A stretch of DNA of 64,000 bases from Desulfurivibrio dismutans (GTDB lineage Bacteria > Desulfobacterota > Desulfobulbia > Desulfobulbales > Desulfurivibrionaceae). Location of the stretch: assembly GCF_029210385.1 (NCBI RefSeq), contig NZ_JARGDQ010000008.1:1-64000 (forward strand), written 5' to 3'. This document shows positions 49,285 to 59,367 of the stretch, in pieces. The position numbers and the translations under genes were made by a program. The notes below the pieces were generated by a model, which made no database searches, was not told where the DNA came from, and saw nothing but the letters and a program-made list of their open reading frames with translations. The stretch's first letter is position 1. Each line of letters begins with the position of its first letter.

Positions 49285-49854
49285 TTATTCGGTGCCGCCG
49301 ACAACCGCCACACAAACCTCATCTTTCTCCTGCACCAGTTCAACCCCGGCAGGCAGGGACAACTCGCCACAGGTCATCTGGCTGTTGGGACCAAGGCCGG
49401 AAATATCAATTTCGACCTCATCGGGGATATCCAAAGCCTTACCCTTGAGGCTGATCTTGTAGAGGGAAGTAACCAGGTCACCACCCATATCCACCCCTTT
49501 GGCCTTGCCGCGATAACGCAAGGGCACCTGAAAAACAAGGGGTTCTTCAAGCGAGATCACGTAAAAATCAGCATGCAGGACGTTGTCCAGAATGGGATCG
49601 GTCTGAATCTCGCGAGCGACCACATGGTGAACATTTTTATTCTGTCCATCAGACACTTCCAAGTTGATCACCGAATTGCGGCGATGCACCGAGAACAGGG
49701 CCTTGGTAAAGGAATGGGTATCAAGGCTCAGGGCCTGGGGATCAATTTGCGGGCCATAAAGCACCGCCGGGGTCCGGCCGGCACGACGCAGGCTACGGGC
49801 CGCGCCTTTACCACGCTGATCGCGCTTGGCGGCTTGGACATCTACTTGTAACAT
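49285..49854 (-). CDS. rplY: 50S ribosomal protein L25 (general stress protein Ctc form)
   Basis: A 189-residue protein of the two-domain bL25/TL5/Ctc type that binds 5S rRNA. The N-terminal domain (KGAARSLRRAGRTPAVLYG) and the C-terminal beta-domain (VPLRYRGKAKGVDMGGDL, VEIDISGL) are both present. It lies downstream of prs, separated by palindrome A2. Confidence 0.95.
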   Translation of the reverse strand: MLQVDVQAAKRDQRGKGAARSLRRAGRTPAVLYGPQIDPQALSLDTHSFTKALFSVHRRNSVINLEVSDGQNKNVHHVVAREIQTDPILDNVLHADFYVISLEEPLVFQVPLRYRGKAKGVDMGGDLVTSLYKISLKGKALDIPDEVEIDISGLGPNSQMTCGELSLPAGVELVQEKDEVCVAVVGGTE

Positions 49855-49950
49855 GATCTTCTTCCTCCTGGATTAAACAACTGACTCAAAGCCGCCCCCA
49901 ACTAAAACAGGGTTGACGGTAAAAAAACAAAACTAATCGGCAGATAAAGC

Positions 49951-50059
49951 GGTAAAAGTTCAGCAGTGCCGCTGAAAGCGGCAAGCGGGCCGGCACCGCG
50001 TACATCAGTACGCAAGCCGGGCCGATCGCCGCTTTCAGCGGTGCTGCTGGACTTTTACC
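49951..50059. repeat. Dispersed palindromic repeat family A, copy 2 (full length)
   Basis: A 109-base palindrome between prs and rplY. Outer arms GGTAAAAGTTCAGCAGTGCC and their near-complement end in CTTTTACC. The inner part GCAAGCGGGCCGGC...GCGTAC-atc-AGTACGC...CCGGGCC matches copy A1 almost base for base. It ends 1 base from the prs stop codon. Confidence 0.85.
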
Positions 50060-50060
50060 A

Positions 50061-51008
50061 TCAAACAAACAGCGAGCTTACCGAGTCATCGGCATGAATC
50101 CGGTGAATTGCTTCGGCCAGCAGCTTGTTGACCGACAGCACCTTTATCTTGCTACAATCCTTGGCGGCGCCGCGCAGGGGTACACTGTCGGTGATCACCA
50201 GACGGCTGAGCCGGGACTCTTCCAGCCGGTCGATGGCCGGCCCGGAGAGCACTCCATGGGAACAGCAGGCGATCACCTCTTTGGCGCCGGCCTCCAGCAG
50301 CACGTTGGCCGCCGAACACAGGGTGCCGGCGGTATCCACCATATCATCAAGAAGCACGGCGACTTTGCCTTTGACATCGCCGATCACACTCATCGCTTCA
50401 CACTCGTTGGCCCGCTCCCGGCGCTTGTCAACAATAGCCAGGGTGGTATTGAGCCGCTTGGCAAAGGCCCGGGTACGCTCCACCCCGCCGGCATCCGGCG
50501 AAACCATCACCACACGGGAAACATCCACCTGCTCCCGCAGGTAATCAAGCAAAACCGGAGCGGCAAAAAGGTTGTCCACCGGAATATTGAAAAAACCCTG
50601 AATCTGACCGGCATGCAAGTCCATGGTCAGCACCCGGCGCACCCCCACCACCATCAGCATCTCAGCCACCACCTTGGCAGTGATGGGCACCCGCGGAGCC
50701 ACCTTGCGATCCTGGCGAGCGTAGCCGTAGTAGGGCATAACGGCGGTAATCCGCCGGGCCGATGCCCGCCGCAAGGCGTCGGTGATGATCATCAGTTCCA
50801 TCAGGTTATCGTTAACCGGCGGACAGGTGGACTGAATGATAAAAACATCCCGCCCGCGGACATTTTCCCCGATTTCGACGAAAATTTCGCCGTCGCTGAA
50901 GCGACGCACCTCGGCCTTGGTAAGGGGGGTCTGCAGCTGGTGGCAAATACTTTCCGCCAGAGCCGGGTTGGCATTACCAGCGATGATTTTCATCTCGTTG
51001 ACAGGCAA
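50061..51008 (-). CDS. prs: Ribose-phosphate pyrophosphokinase
   Basis: A 315-residue enzyme making PRPP from ribose 5-phosphate and ATP. It has an N-terminal [16 protein letters not shown], the flexible loop [17 protein letters not shown], and the PRPP-binding [15 protein letters not shown]. The TTG at 51008 has AAGGAG 9 bases upstream and gives an N-terminus like that of E. coli Prs; the ATG at 50993 is the alternative but is poorly spaced. It lies just downstream of tRNA-Gln, so transcript processing of the tRNA probably creates its 5' end. Confidence 0.96.
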   Translation of the reverse strand: MPVNEMKIIAGNANPALAESICHQLQTPLTKAEVRRFSDGEIFVEIGENVRGRDVFIIQSTCPPVNDNLMELMIITDALRRASARRITAVMPYYGYARQDRKVAPRVPITAKVVAEMLMVVGVRRVLTMDLHAGQIQGFFNIPVDNLFAAPVLLDYLREQVDVSRVVMVSPDAGGVERTRAFAKRLNTTLAIVDKRRERANECEAMSVIGDVKGKVAVLLDDMVDTAGTLCSAANVLLEAGAKEVIACCSHGVLSGPAIDRLEESRLSRLVITDSVPLRGAAKDCSKIKVLSVNKLLAEAIHRIHADDSVSSLFV

Positions 51009-51036
51009 GGGACAAGGCTCCTTAATTTGGCTGAAA

Positions 51037-51111
51037 TGGCTGGGGCGGCAGGATTCGAACCTGCGAATGCAAGAGTCAAAGTCTTGTGTCTTACCGCTTG
51101 ACGACGCCCCA
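51037..51111 (-). tRNA. tRNA-Gln (TTG)
   Basis: A 75-base cloverleaf. Acceptor TGGGGCG pairs with CGCCCCA, the D-arm is AAGCGGTAAG, the anticodon stem CAAGA/TCTTG flanks loop CTTTGAC (anticodon TTG), the T-loop is GGTTCGAATCC, and CCA is encoded. Its first 21 bases also encode the C-terminus and stop codon of ispE. Confidence 0.97.
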
Positions 51112-51972
51112 GCAGGGTCTGGTCACATAAACTTTCCGATACTGCCGGGCCAGGCCGGCGGCACAGGCGCGGGCCGCCGGTTCTTCAACAAAGACGGCGA
51201 ACATGGTGGGACCGCTGCCGGACATCAAAGCCGCTTCGGCCCCCGCCGCCAGCAACTGCTCACGAATGGCCTCCAGTTCCGGGTAACCGGCCATGGTCAC
51301 GGCCTCCAGGTCGTTAAATGGCCGCAAATCAGCCGCCGCTGAAGAGCCGGTAAAAATAGCGGGATCGCTCTGTTTTGTCAATGGAAAGTTGTCATAAACC
51401 CACTTGGTGGAGACCCCGAAACCGGGGTTTACCAGGACAATCCAATTGACCCCGGCCGGCACCGGCGCCGGGGTCAGCAATTCGCCGATACCTCGGGCCC
51501 GGGCCGCCGGCGAAGGCTGCACGAAAAAGGGGACATCGGCCCCCAGCGGCCGGGCCAGGGCCAGCAAAACATCCTCCTCCAGCCCGGTATCGTAAAGCAG
51601 GTTCAGCCCCAGCAGCGCGGCGGCGGCATCGCTGCTGCCGCCGCCCAGGCCGGCGGCCACCGGAATCTGTTTGTCCAGGGTGATCGCCAGAGCAGGCGCC
51701 AACTCGCAATGGGCGAAGAAAGCTGCCGCCGCTTTATAAACCAGATTATCCGGCCCGGCCGGCACCTCCCCGCCGGGGCAGGACACGGCAATGCCGGCCG
51801 TCTTCCGCCGTTGCAGGAGCAAACGGTCGGCCAGTTCCAGCTTGATCATCAGGGAGTCAAGGTCGTGGTAACCGTCGGGGCGCCTGCCCAGAATGTGCAG
51901 AAAGTAATTGATCTTGGCCGGCGCCTTGATTTCCAGCTCACCGGCCGGTAAATCAGCGGGTGAGCTGGACAT
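51091..51972 (-). CDS. ispE: 4-diphosphocytidyl-2-C-methyl-D-erythritol kinase
   Basis: A 293-residue GHMP kinase of the non-mevalonate isoprenoid pathway. It has an N-terminal [22 protein letters not shown], the ATP loop [19 protein letters not shown], and the C-terminal [12 protein letters not shown]. The start ATG overlaps the end of the DUF1844 gene. The last seven codons and the stop (CWGVVKR then TAA) lie inside tRNA-Gln on the same strand, so one transcript must serve either as full ispE mRNA or as tRNA precursor. Confidence 0.95.
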   Translation of the reverse strand: MSSSPADLPAGELEIKAPAKINYFLHILGRRPDGYHDLDSLMIKLELADRLLLQRRKTAGIAVSCPGGEVPAGPDNLVYKAAAAFFAHCELAPALAITLDKQIPVAAGLGGGSSDAAAALLGLNLLYDTGLEEDVLLALARPLGADVPFFVQPSPAARARGIGELLTPAPVPAGVNWIVLVNPGFGVSTKWVYDNFPLTKQSDPAIFTGSSAAADLRPFNDLEAVTMAGYPELEAIREQLLAAGAEAALMSGSGPTMFAVFVEEPAARACAAGLARQYRKVYVTRPCWGVVKR

Positions 51973-52270
51973 AGCGCATCCGCAGGTCGTAGAGCATATT
52001 GGTCAGCAGCTCTTTTTCCTGCGTGGTGAGATTGCCCGCCGTCTTTTCTTCCAACAGGCGCAGGGTATCAATGGTATGCTTGGCCAGGGCCAGATCCCGG
52101 CTTTTGCCCCCGATCTCCGGATCCTCCAACTCCCCGAGGTGCAGCAAAGCTGAGGTATTCAAGGAAAGCACCAGGGTCGTAAAGGTAACCTCGGGCAACA
52201 CGCATTTGCCGTCTCTCAACACCTGCCCCGGCGGACAGCACTTTTCCCGCTTACCATTATCCTCGGCCAT
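51953..52270 (-). CDS. DUF1844 protein
   Basis: About 105 residues. After a cysteine-containing start (REKCCPPGQVLRDGKCV), the DUF1844 core reads VTFTTLVLSLNTSALLHLGELEDPEIGG, then [39 protein letters not shown]. The family is small, helical and of unknown function, commonly next to ispE or serA in delta-proteobacteria. The ATG at 52270 has GGGAGG upstream. It overlaps ispE. Confidence 0.85.
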   Translation of the reverse strand: MAEDNGKREKCCPPGQVLRDGKCVLPEVTFTTLVLSLNTSALLHLGELEDPEIGGKSRDLALAKHTIDTLRLLEEKTAGNLTTQEKELLTNMLYDLRMRYVQLTR

Positions 52271-52374
52271 ACCAACCTCCCACCCGCAAGCAGACCCGCA
52301 AAAAAACACCACTTAAATCAATAAAACCAGGGTATCTACTCACAAAAGCCACCCGTTCATGCCCAAGCCAAACC

Positions 52375-52426
52375 CGTAAACGTTCAGCAGTGCCGCAGAT
52401 TGCGGCGATGCTACTGAACGTTTACG
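52375..52426. repeat. Mini copy of palindromic repeat family A (copy 4)
   Basis: A 52-base palindrome: CGTAAACGTTCAGCAG and CTACTGAACGTTTACG with TGCCGCA/TGCGGC inside. It matches the outer arms of A1/A2 but lacks their inner hairpin. The serA stop codon TAA (52422-52424, minus strand) is in its right arm. It probably also works as a transcript-end hairpin. Confidence 0.8.
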
Positions 52427-54008
52427 GCAGATCCAGGACCATGGCGTCGTGGATGTTATCCAGGGCCCTAACCTTCTTCAACAACTCACGGTCCAGCAGA
52501 CTGTCGGTATTCAGCAGGATGATGTTGCGCCCGGAATCCTGCTCCCGTCCGACGGTCATCCGGGAAATATTGACCCCGGCCTCGCCGATGGTGGTCGCCA
52601 GCCGACCGATCACTCCCGGCACGTCATTGTTATGAACAAAAAGCATGGGCCCTTCCGGCAGAGCCTCCATGCGGAAAGTGTTGAAACGCACCAGGCGTGG
52701 CTCTTTTTTGCCGAACACGGTGCCGGCCAGCACGTTTTCACCTTCGCTGGTCTTGACCCGTACGCTCAACAGGTTGAGGAAATCATCGGACTGTCCGGTC
52801 TTGGACTCCACCACCCGAATCCCGCGTTCTTTAGCGATCAGGGGGGCGTTAACGTAGTTGACCGCCTCCCGCAGGATGGGCGTGAACAGCCCTTTGAGCA
52901 GGGCCACGGTGATGGGGGTGGTGGTCTGCTGGGCAAGATCCCCGCTGAACTCAACCACCACTTCATCCACCCCACCCTTGGCGATCTGCATGTGCAGGGC
53001 GCCGATCATTTCCGCCAGTTTCACGTAAGGACCGACTTTGGCCATCACATCGGCGCTTACCGAGGGGACGTTGACTGCGTTGACCACCGAACCGTGGAGC
53101 AGGTAATTGCTCATCTGCTCGGCAATAGCCACCGCCACGTTTTCCTGGGCCTCGGCGGTGGAGGCTCCCAGGTGGGGGGTACAGATAAAGTTGTCCAGTG
53201 CCAGCAGCGGGCAGTTTTCTTTGGTGGTAGGCTCCACCTCAAAGACATCCAGGGCCGCACCACGGATGGTGCCATTCTTCAAAGCCTCGTAAAGAGCCTT
53301 TTCCTCCACCACACCGCCCCGGGCGCAGTCAACCAGCATGGCCTCGGGCTTCATCAGGGCAAACTGCTCGGCCCCCAGCACGTGCTTGGTTTCCGGGGTA
53401 AGCGGGACATGAACCGAGATATAGTCGGCCCGGCGACAGAGTTCATCCAGGGAGACCAGTTCGGCGCCGATTTTTTCCACCTGCTCTTTGGGCATGTGGG
53501 GATCATAGGCAATGACCTTCATCCGCAAGCCCTGGGCCCGTTCGGCAAAAATCCGGCCGATCCGACCGATACCCACCACGCCCATGGTCTTGCCGGTGAC
53601 CTCGCGACCCTGGAATTTCTTCTTCTCCCATTTGCCTTCCTTCATGGAGGCGGTGGCCTGGGGAATTTTGCGGGTTAAGGCCATCATCATGGCCACGGCA
53701 TGCTCGGCGGCGGTGGTGGCGTTGCCGTCCGGGGCGTTCATCACCACGATCCCCTTCTGGCTGGCGGCGGCCACGTCGACATTGTCCAGGCCGATTCCGG
53801 CCCGGCCAACCACCTTGAGCTTATCGGCCGCCGCGATGATTTCGGCGGTGACCTTGGTGGCGCTGCGGATCACCAGCCCGTCATACTCGCCAATAATGGC
53901 CCGCAACTCTTCTGGTCTCAAACCGGTGCGTACATCGACTTCGAGGCCGGCATCACGCAAGATGGTCTCGCCCACCGAGGCCAGGTTGTCACTGATCAAT
54001 ACCTTCAT
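52422..54008 (-). CDS. serA: D-3-phosphoglycerate dehydrogenase
   Basis: A 528-residue type I enzyme for the first step of serine synthesis. The substrate/NAD domains have the Rossmann motif VVGIGRIGRIFAERA, DCARGGVVEEKAL, and catalytic His in FICTPHLGAST. The allosteric substrate-binding domain (about 320-450) precedes a C-terminal ACT domain (MLFVHNNDVPGVIGRLATTIGEAGVNI) for serine feedback. The ATG at 54008 has GGAG 8 bases upstream. The stop codon comes from palindrome A4. Confidence 0.97.
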   Translation of the reverse strand: MKVLISDNLASVGETILRDAGLEVDVRTGLRPEELRAIIGEYDGLVIRSATKVTAEIIAAADKLKVVGRAGIGLDNVDVAAASQKGIVVMNAPDGNATTAAEHAVAMMMALTRKIPQATASMKEGKWEKKKFQGREVTGKTMGVVGIGRIGRIFAERAQGLRMKVIAYDPHMPKEQVEKIGAELVSLDELCRRADYISVHVPLTPETKHVLGAEQFALMKPEAMLVDCARGGVVEEKALYEALKNGTIRGAALDVFEVEPTTKENCPLLALDNFICTPHLGASTAEAQENVAVAIAEQMSNYLLHGSVVNAVNVPSVSADVMAKVGPYVKLAEMIGALHMQIAKGGVDEVVVEFSGDLAQQTTTPITVALLKGLFTPILREAVNYVNAPLIAKERGIRVVESKTGQSDDFLNLLSVRVKTSEGENVLAGTVFGKKEPRLVRFNTFRMEALPEGPMLFVHNNDVPGVIGRLATTIGEAGVNISRMTVGREQDSGRNIILLNTDSLLDRELLKKVRALDNIHDAMVLDLP

Positions 54009-54213
54009 CAAATTAACTCCAGTTGTTGACTGTTTAGCCGGCCGATTCCGGCTTCACCGGGCACCCCGCATTCAATTGACGGAGCAGACTGCCCCCGCCT
54101 TCCCCTTTTAAAACAGGGGTCTCCCGTTAAGTAAGAAAAAGGCTCGAATATGATGCCATCGCTTTGGTTTGTCAAGCGGTAAACGTATAACCGCTGTCCG
54201 CCTCCGCGTCTGG

Positions 54214-54684
54214 TCAGCGGGGAGACTGGCCACGGAAGAGATGGGAAAAATCCGCCGGCCCCTCGTCGTCATCGGCTTCCGGTTGCTCCCGGGAGCGCAG
54301 CCGGGACAACCGGCATTCTTCCCGCAATTTTCCACAGGCATCGAGCAAAAGCCGGCGGGGAAAATCCGGCCGGGCAAAATAGGCCAGCACATGTTCCTGG
54401 AGCCGAGACGACAGCTCGGCCAGCGCCTGTTCTTTTTCATGCTCATCAATAAAATGGCGGGTGCGGTTAACGGTAAACTCCAGCTTTTCACCCAGGCGGG
54501 TCAGTACCTCAGCCCGCAACTCTTCGTCGGGTTCGGTAAACTCCGCAGTCAGGGTTGCCGTGACCGGATACTCCGCAGTACACTGCAGTTCCACCAACCA
54601 CCGATCACCGGCCAACCGCCGCGATTTGTCGTAAAAGGCCAGTTGCAGGCCGTTGGCCAGCGTGCTTTCTTCCATGAGAATCAT
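54214..54684 (-). CDS. Conserved-looking protein of unknown function
   Basis: About 156 residues, not recognised. It begins MILMEESTLANGLQLAFYDKS, followed by RRLAGDRWLVELQCTAEYPV, then a charged helical middle (NRTRHFIDEHEKEQALAELSSRLQEHVLAYF) and an acidic tail (QPEADDDEGPADFSHLF). It has no signal peptide or membrane segment. The frame continues upstream to 54999, but that part reads through repeat C2 and is rejected. GGGAG lies 12 bases before the chosen start. It is monocistronic by spacing. Confidence 0.7.
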   Translation of the reverse strand: MILMEESTLANGLQLAFYDKSRRLAGDRWLVELQCTAEYPVTATLTAEFTEPDEELRAEVLTRLGEKLEFTVNRTRHFIDEHEKEQALAELSSRLQEHVLAYFARPDFPRRLLLDACGKLREECRLSRLRSREQPEADDDEGPADFSHLFRGQSPR

Positions 54685-55138
54685 AGTTTCAATGTACTCC
54701 CGGCAAACTTTGTATTCATGATTTTGGGGCCACACCGGGGCCCGGGCGCATCTCCCGACAACCGTTTTCTCTGCCACACCCACTAACAGTCCGTTGAAAA
54801 AGCCATCCCTGGCTTTTTCAACTAACGGTTGGCCAAAGATGGCTTTGGCCAACCTCACGAATTCATTGCCACTTTCAGTGCCACTGAATTCGGCGGCCCA
54901 TCCATGGGCCGCTACCAGCCCGTTTTTCAACGGGCTGGTAAAACACGGCACCGCAAGCCGGTGCCGGCTATGCCGGCTATGGTTGATACCCGGCGGCAAA
55001 AGAAGTATATATGGGCTGAAGTTTTTTTACCGGGCCATCATAATTTATTCCGGCGGCAACGACAAACAATAATGCCAACCCCCGAGCCGGGGTCACCCCG
55101 GTACTTGTCAACCACTACCCAACGGAAACGGTTCCTGC
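54685..55138. other. Divergent region with repeat C2, upstream of cysS
   Basis: 454 bases between an unknown gene and cysS. It is mostly repeat family C copy 2 (54784-54941). The rest must hold promoters for the divergent genes, but I see no clear boxes. Confidence 0.5.
54784..54941. repeat. Dispersed five-hairpin repeat family C, copy 2
   Basis: A 158-base element aligned end to end with 27894-28054. It has the same five hairpins, e.g. GTTGAAAAAGCCA/TGGCTTTTTCAAC, GGTTGGCCAAAG.../CTTTGGCCAACC and GCGGCCC-ATCCAT-GGGCCGC. Differences from copy 1 are concentrated at paired positions (TTA/TAA becomes TTG/CAA; ACAG/CTGT becomes CCAG/CTGG). Confidence 0.9.
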
Positions 55139-56614
<1,476 letters not shown>

Positions 56615-56668
56615 GCAATTACAACTGTGAGAACCATTGCTATTACGCCTTTCCCGGCAGTTATGCTC

Positions 56669-56698
56669 TTGACACGATTTTTTTTTCCAGGTAATCAT
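56669..56698 (+). promoter_or_regulatory. Candidate promoter of the Mgl/roadblock module
   Basis: A perfect TTGACA followed after 18 bases by AATCAT, with a T-rich spacer. It points toward the roadblock-GTPase operon and leaves a leader of about 150 bases. A hairpin CGCCTG/CAGGCG lies in that leader (56772-56794). Confidence 0.5.
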
Positions 56699-56853
56699 AC
56701 CTGCGTCAGTTTCGTACAGGATACAACGTTGAAGTTCAGTTCGGTTAAAATCGAGCACAAACGCTGGTTGCCGCCTGACGTACATAAGCAGGCGACGGCC
56801 ATATTTCCCGGCGCACGCCATCAGCTTAGCATCTCTCCATGACGAGGAATTCC

Positions 56854-57252
56854 ATGCGAGATTTTATCCTTACTGCGGGAATGATTGAAAAAACCCGCAT
56901 GGCCATCGAAAACTCGCTGATCAGCGCCGGCGTACGCACCGCCCTGTTAATTGACGGGGCCGGCAACATTCTGTCCAACTGCGGCAAAGACTCATCCGAC
57001 ATCGACACCATCTCTCTGGCCGCCCTGGCGGCGGCCAATCTCGGCGCCACTTCCCAGATCGCCAAACTCATCGGCGAAGAAGACTTCTCCCTGCTGTTTC
57101 ACAAGGGAAAAACCGATAACATCCATTTCGGCCGCATCGGCAGTGAACTGATCCTGATCACCATCTTCCGGGAAGACGTTTCCCTGGGCCTGGTCCGTTG
57201 CCGGGTATCCGAGCTGGCTAAAACCATCACGGAGATCTTCGAGGATAATTAA
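56854..57252 (+). CDS. Roadblock/LC7 protein, MglB-like
   Basis: A 132-residue protein with the Roadblock/LC7 fold pattern: an N-terminal helix (TAGMIEKTRMAIENSLI), AGVRTALLIDGAGNILSNCG, then LAALAAANLGATSQIAKLIGEEDFSLLFHKG and ELILITIFREDVSLGLVR. MglB-type roadblock proteins are GTPase-activating partners of MglA. Here the MglA-type gene begins at its stop codon. The ATG at 56854 has GAGGA 5 bases upstream, preferred over 56839. It is first in the module operon. Confidence 0.85.
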   Translation: MRDFILTAGMIEKTRMAIENSLISAGVRTALLIDGAGNILSNCGKDSSDIDTISLAALAAANLGATSQIAKLIGEEDFSLLFHKGKTDNIHFGRIGSELILITIFREDVSLGLVRCRVSELAKTITEIFEDN

Positions 57253-57872
57253 TGGCCCTGATCGATCTCAGCAAAAGAGAAGTGCACTGCAAAATTGTTT
57301 ATTGCGGCCCGGGGCGTTGCGGAAAAACCACCAACCTCCTCAGCGTTTACGAGTCCATGGCCGAAAAAGACCGGGGCAAGATGCTCACCATCGACACCAA
57401 AGGTGACCGGACCCTCTTTTTCGACCTGCTGCCGCTCAACCTGGGTACCATCCGGGGGTTCAACATCCGCATCCAGCTATACACCGTTCCCGGTCAGACC
57501 ATGTACGAGGCCACCCGCAAGCTGGTGCTGAAGGGAGTTGACGGGCTGGTTTTTGTCGCCGACCCCCTGAAGGTACGGCGGCAAAGCAACATCGAAAGTC
57601 TGGATGACCTCCGCCGCCACTTACAGGACTACGGCTTGAAAATCGAAAAAATGCCCCTGGTCATTCAGTACAACAAAAGGGATCTGGCCGATACCCCCAC
57701 CCCAACCCTGACCATCGAAGAGCTTGAAAGCGACCTGAACGACACCCTCAAGGTCAAAACCTTTCCGGCTTCGGCCATTGAAGGCGTCGGGGTTTTTGAA
57801 ACCCTGCAGGAGATCAGCAAACAGACGGTCCGTTACGTGGCCAACAAGCACCTACTGGCCGACATGAAATAA
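57252..57872 (+). CDS. MglA-type Ras-like GTPase
   Basis: A 206-residue small GTPase. P-loop GPGRCGKTTNLLSVY near 20, LTIDTKGDRTLFFDLLP, switch region VPGQTMYEATRKLVLKGVDGLVFVAD, and the guanine-specificity motif QYNKRDL. Length and motifs match MglA, which sets cell polarity and motility direction in Myxococcus. It starts at the last base of the roadblock gene stop codon (TAATG), so translation is coupled. Targets are probably the scaffold and ATPase downstream (inference). Confidence 0.92.
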   Translation: MALIDLSKREVHCKIVYCGPGRCGKTTNLLSVYESMAEKDRGKMLTIDTKGDRTLFFDLLPLNLGTIRGFNIRIQLYTVPGQTMYEATRKLVLKGVDGLVFVADPLKVRRQSNIESLDDLRRHLQDYGLKIEKMPLVIQYNKRDLADTPTPTLTIEELESDLNDTLKVKTFPASAIEGVGVFETLQEISKQTVRYVANKHLLADMK

Positions 57873-57949
57873 GATAGGTTTGCAACGCCGGCAAATTGTT
57901 AAGTTAAGGTCAGGCGCTCCACATCCGTAAATCCCGTCAGGAGTTGAGT

Positions 57950-59356
57950 ATGACCCAGAACATGGTAGAGCAGGAACTCCACAGCGAAATCGACAACGCC
58001 ATCGACAATCTCTTTGGTCAATACACCGGCAACAAGGAAAAAAGCAAAGAACAACCAGCAGCTAAGCCGACGTCGTCCAGTGACGCCGGACCGGCCGGCG
58101 ACGACCCGTCCTTCCAGGAACCGCCGGCCAACCAGGAGATACTCCGACTCGAGGAGGCCCTGCTCTCCCTTGACTGGGAAATTTCATCCGCCAACATCGA
58201 AGAAACCGCCCGGGCCCTACAAGGTATTCAGGCCATCCTCAACCGGGAGCAGCAGGATGTCCTGGCGGAACTGCTGGCCGTGATGCAGGAGATCCTGGAG
58301 GCCATTGCCGACTCTCCCCGCAGCGTTCCCACCACCGTGCCTAAAACCATGCAGGACGGCATGGAAGCGATCAAGGCCGCCATGACCACCGAGGAAATGC
58401 CGATGGTCGAGCAGAACATGATCGCCCCGGCGATGGCCAAACTGCGGGCGGCCATCGCCCATGTACATGAAGCCGGTCGGCTGGAGCCAGCCGCAACCGA
58501 AACCAGCCCACCCCCGGAAACCCGGCCTCAACCGGCAACAACCAACCGGGCCGCAGACTTCATAAAAACCGACAACCAGGAAAAACCGGCGCCCCAGGCA
58601 TCATCCGCCGCCGATCAGGCCACCACCCCCGAAGTCGACCCACCGCTGGTCACCGCGATCAAAGCCCACCTGACGATTCTGGATAAATGCATCAACAAGC
58701 GAATCGTACCCATGGAAAAGCTGTTTGCCAAAAACCGGGGCTATGAAAAACTGCAAGCGGTCCACACCGATCTGCGCAAGCATCTCGAAAGGCAACAAAA
58801 GATGCTTGGCCAGGCCCTGACGGAAGCCCGGCGGGCAAGCGAAACGGTCGGCCCGGCGACACCTTCTTCGCGGCAATCATCCTCGGCCCCGGCGGTCTGC
58901 CCGTGGAAAAGCCTGGCGGTCACCACCCGCAACGACCGCCGGGTGGCCTTCGTTCCCGATGAGATCGCCTTTCAGGGAATTCCGGGGCGTAAAAAGTACA
59001 GCGGCCCCTTTTTCCCGCTGAAAAATTTAAAAAAGGGGCTGTTTGGCAAAGTCCGCCGCCAAGTCAGCGGCGACCTGACCGGACTGGCAGAAGACACGCT
59101 AAAAAACATGCTGCTGCCCCTGGCCCCGGATGAAGCCCCCAAGCGAGGCGACAAAAGCCCCATTGTCCTGCTGTTCAAGGAGAATGCCGGCGCCGTTTTC
59201 CGGGTGGAGAGCACCATCGAACTGCTGCAGGTTACCTCGGAATGGCAATGGTTCCCAACCAGCGATCCCGGCTCCATGGTCGCTGGAGAACTGAAAAGGG
59301 GGGAGGAAACCGTCACCGTCATCACCGCCCGCCCCGCCTCCCTGCCCGAGGGCTGA
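57950..59356 (+). CDS. Scaffold-like protein with possible CheW-like C-terminus
   Basis: I do not recognise this 468-residue soluble protein. An N-terminal amphipathic start, a disordered Pro/Ser/Ala linker, a helical domain (about 65-180, NQEILRLEEALLSLDWEIS...), a second linker, a coiled helix pair (about 235-300), and a C-terminal beta-rich domain (about 315-468). The last has RVAFVPDEIAFQGIPG, FFPLKNL, VLLFKENAGAVFRVESTIELLQV and VAGELKRGEETVTVITA, spaced like a divergent CheW domain (inference). AGGAG lies 6 bases before the ATG at 57950. Confidence 0.75.
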   Translation: MTQNMVEQELHSEIDNAIDNLFGQYTGNKEKSKEQPAAKPTSSSDAGPAGDDPSFQEPPANQEILRLEEALLSLDWEISSANIEETARALQGIQAILNREQQDVLAELLAVMQEILEAIADSPRSVPTTVPKTMQDGMEAIKAAMTTEEMPMVEQNMIAPAMAKLRAAIAHVHEAGRLEPAATETSPPPETRPQPATTNRAADFIKTDNQEKPAPQASSAADQATTPEVDPPLVTAIKAHLTILDKCINKRIVPMEKLFAKNRGYEKLQAVHTDLRKHLERQQKMLGQALTEARRASETVGPATPSSRQSSSAPAVCPWKSLAVTTRNDRRVAFVPDEIAFQGIPGRKKYSGPFFPLKNLKKGLFGKVRRQVSGDLTGLAEDTLKNMLLPLAPDEAPKRGDKSPIVLLFKENAGAVFRVESTIELLQVTSEWQWFPTSDPGSMVAGELKRGEETVTVITARPASLPEG

Positions 59357-59367
59357 TGACGGGCTAA

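Noticed and set aside
54685-54999. Upstream extension of the unknown gene at 54214-54684
   Set aside because: The extra ~105 residues are translated from repeat C2 and have no ribosome site. The gene-like composition begins near 54684.
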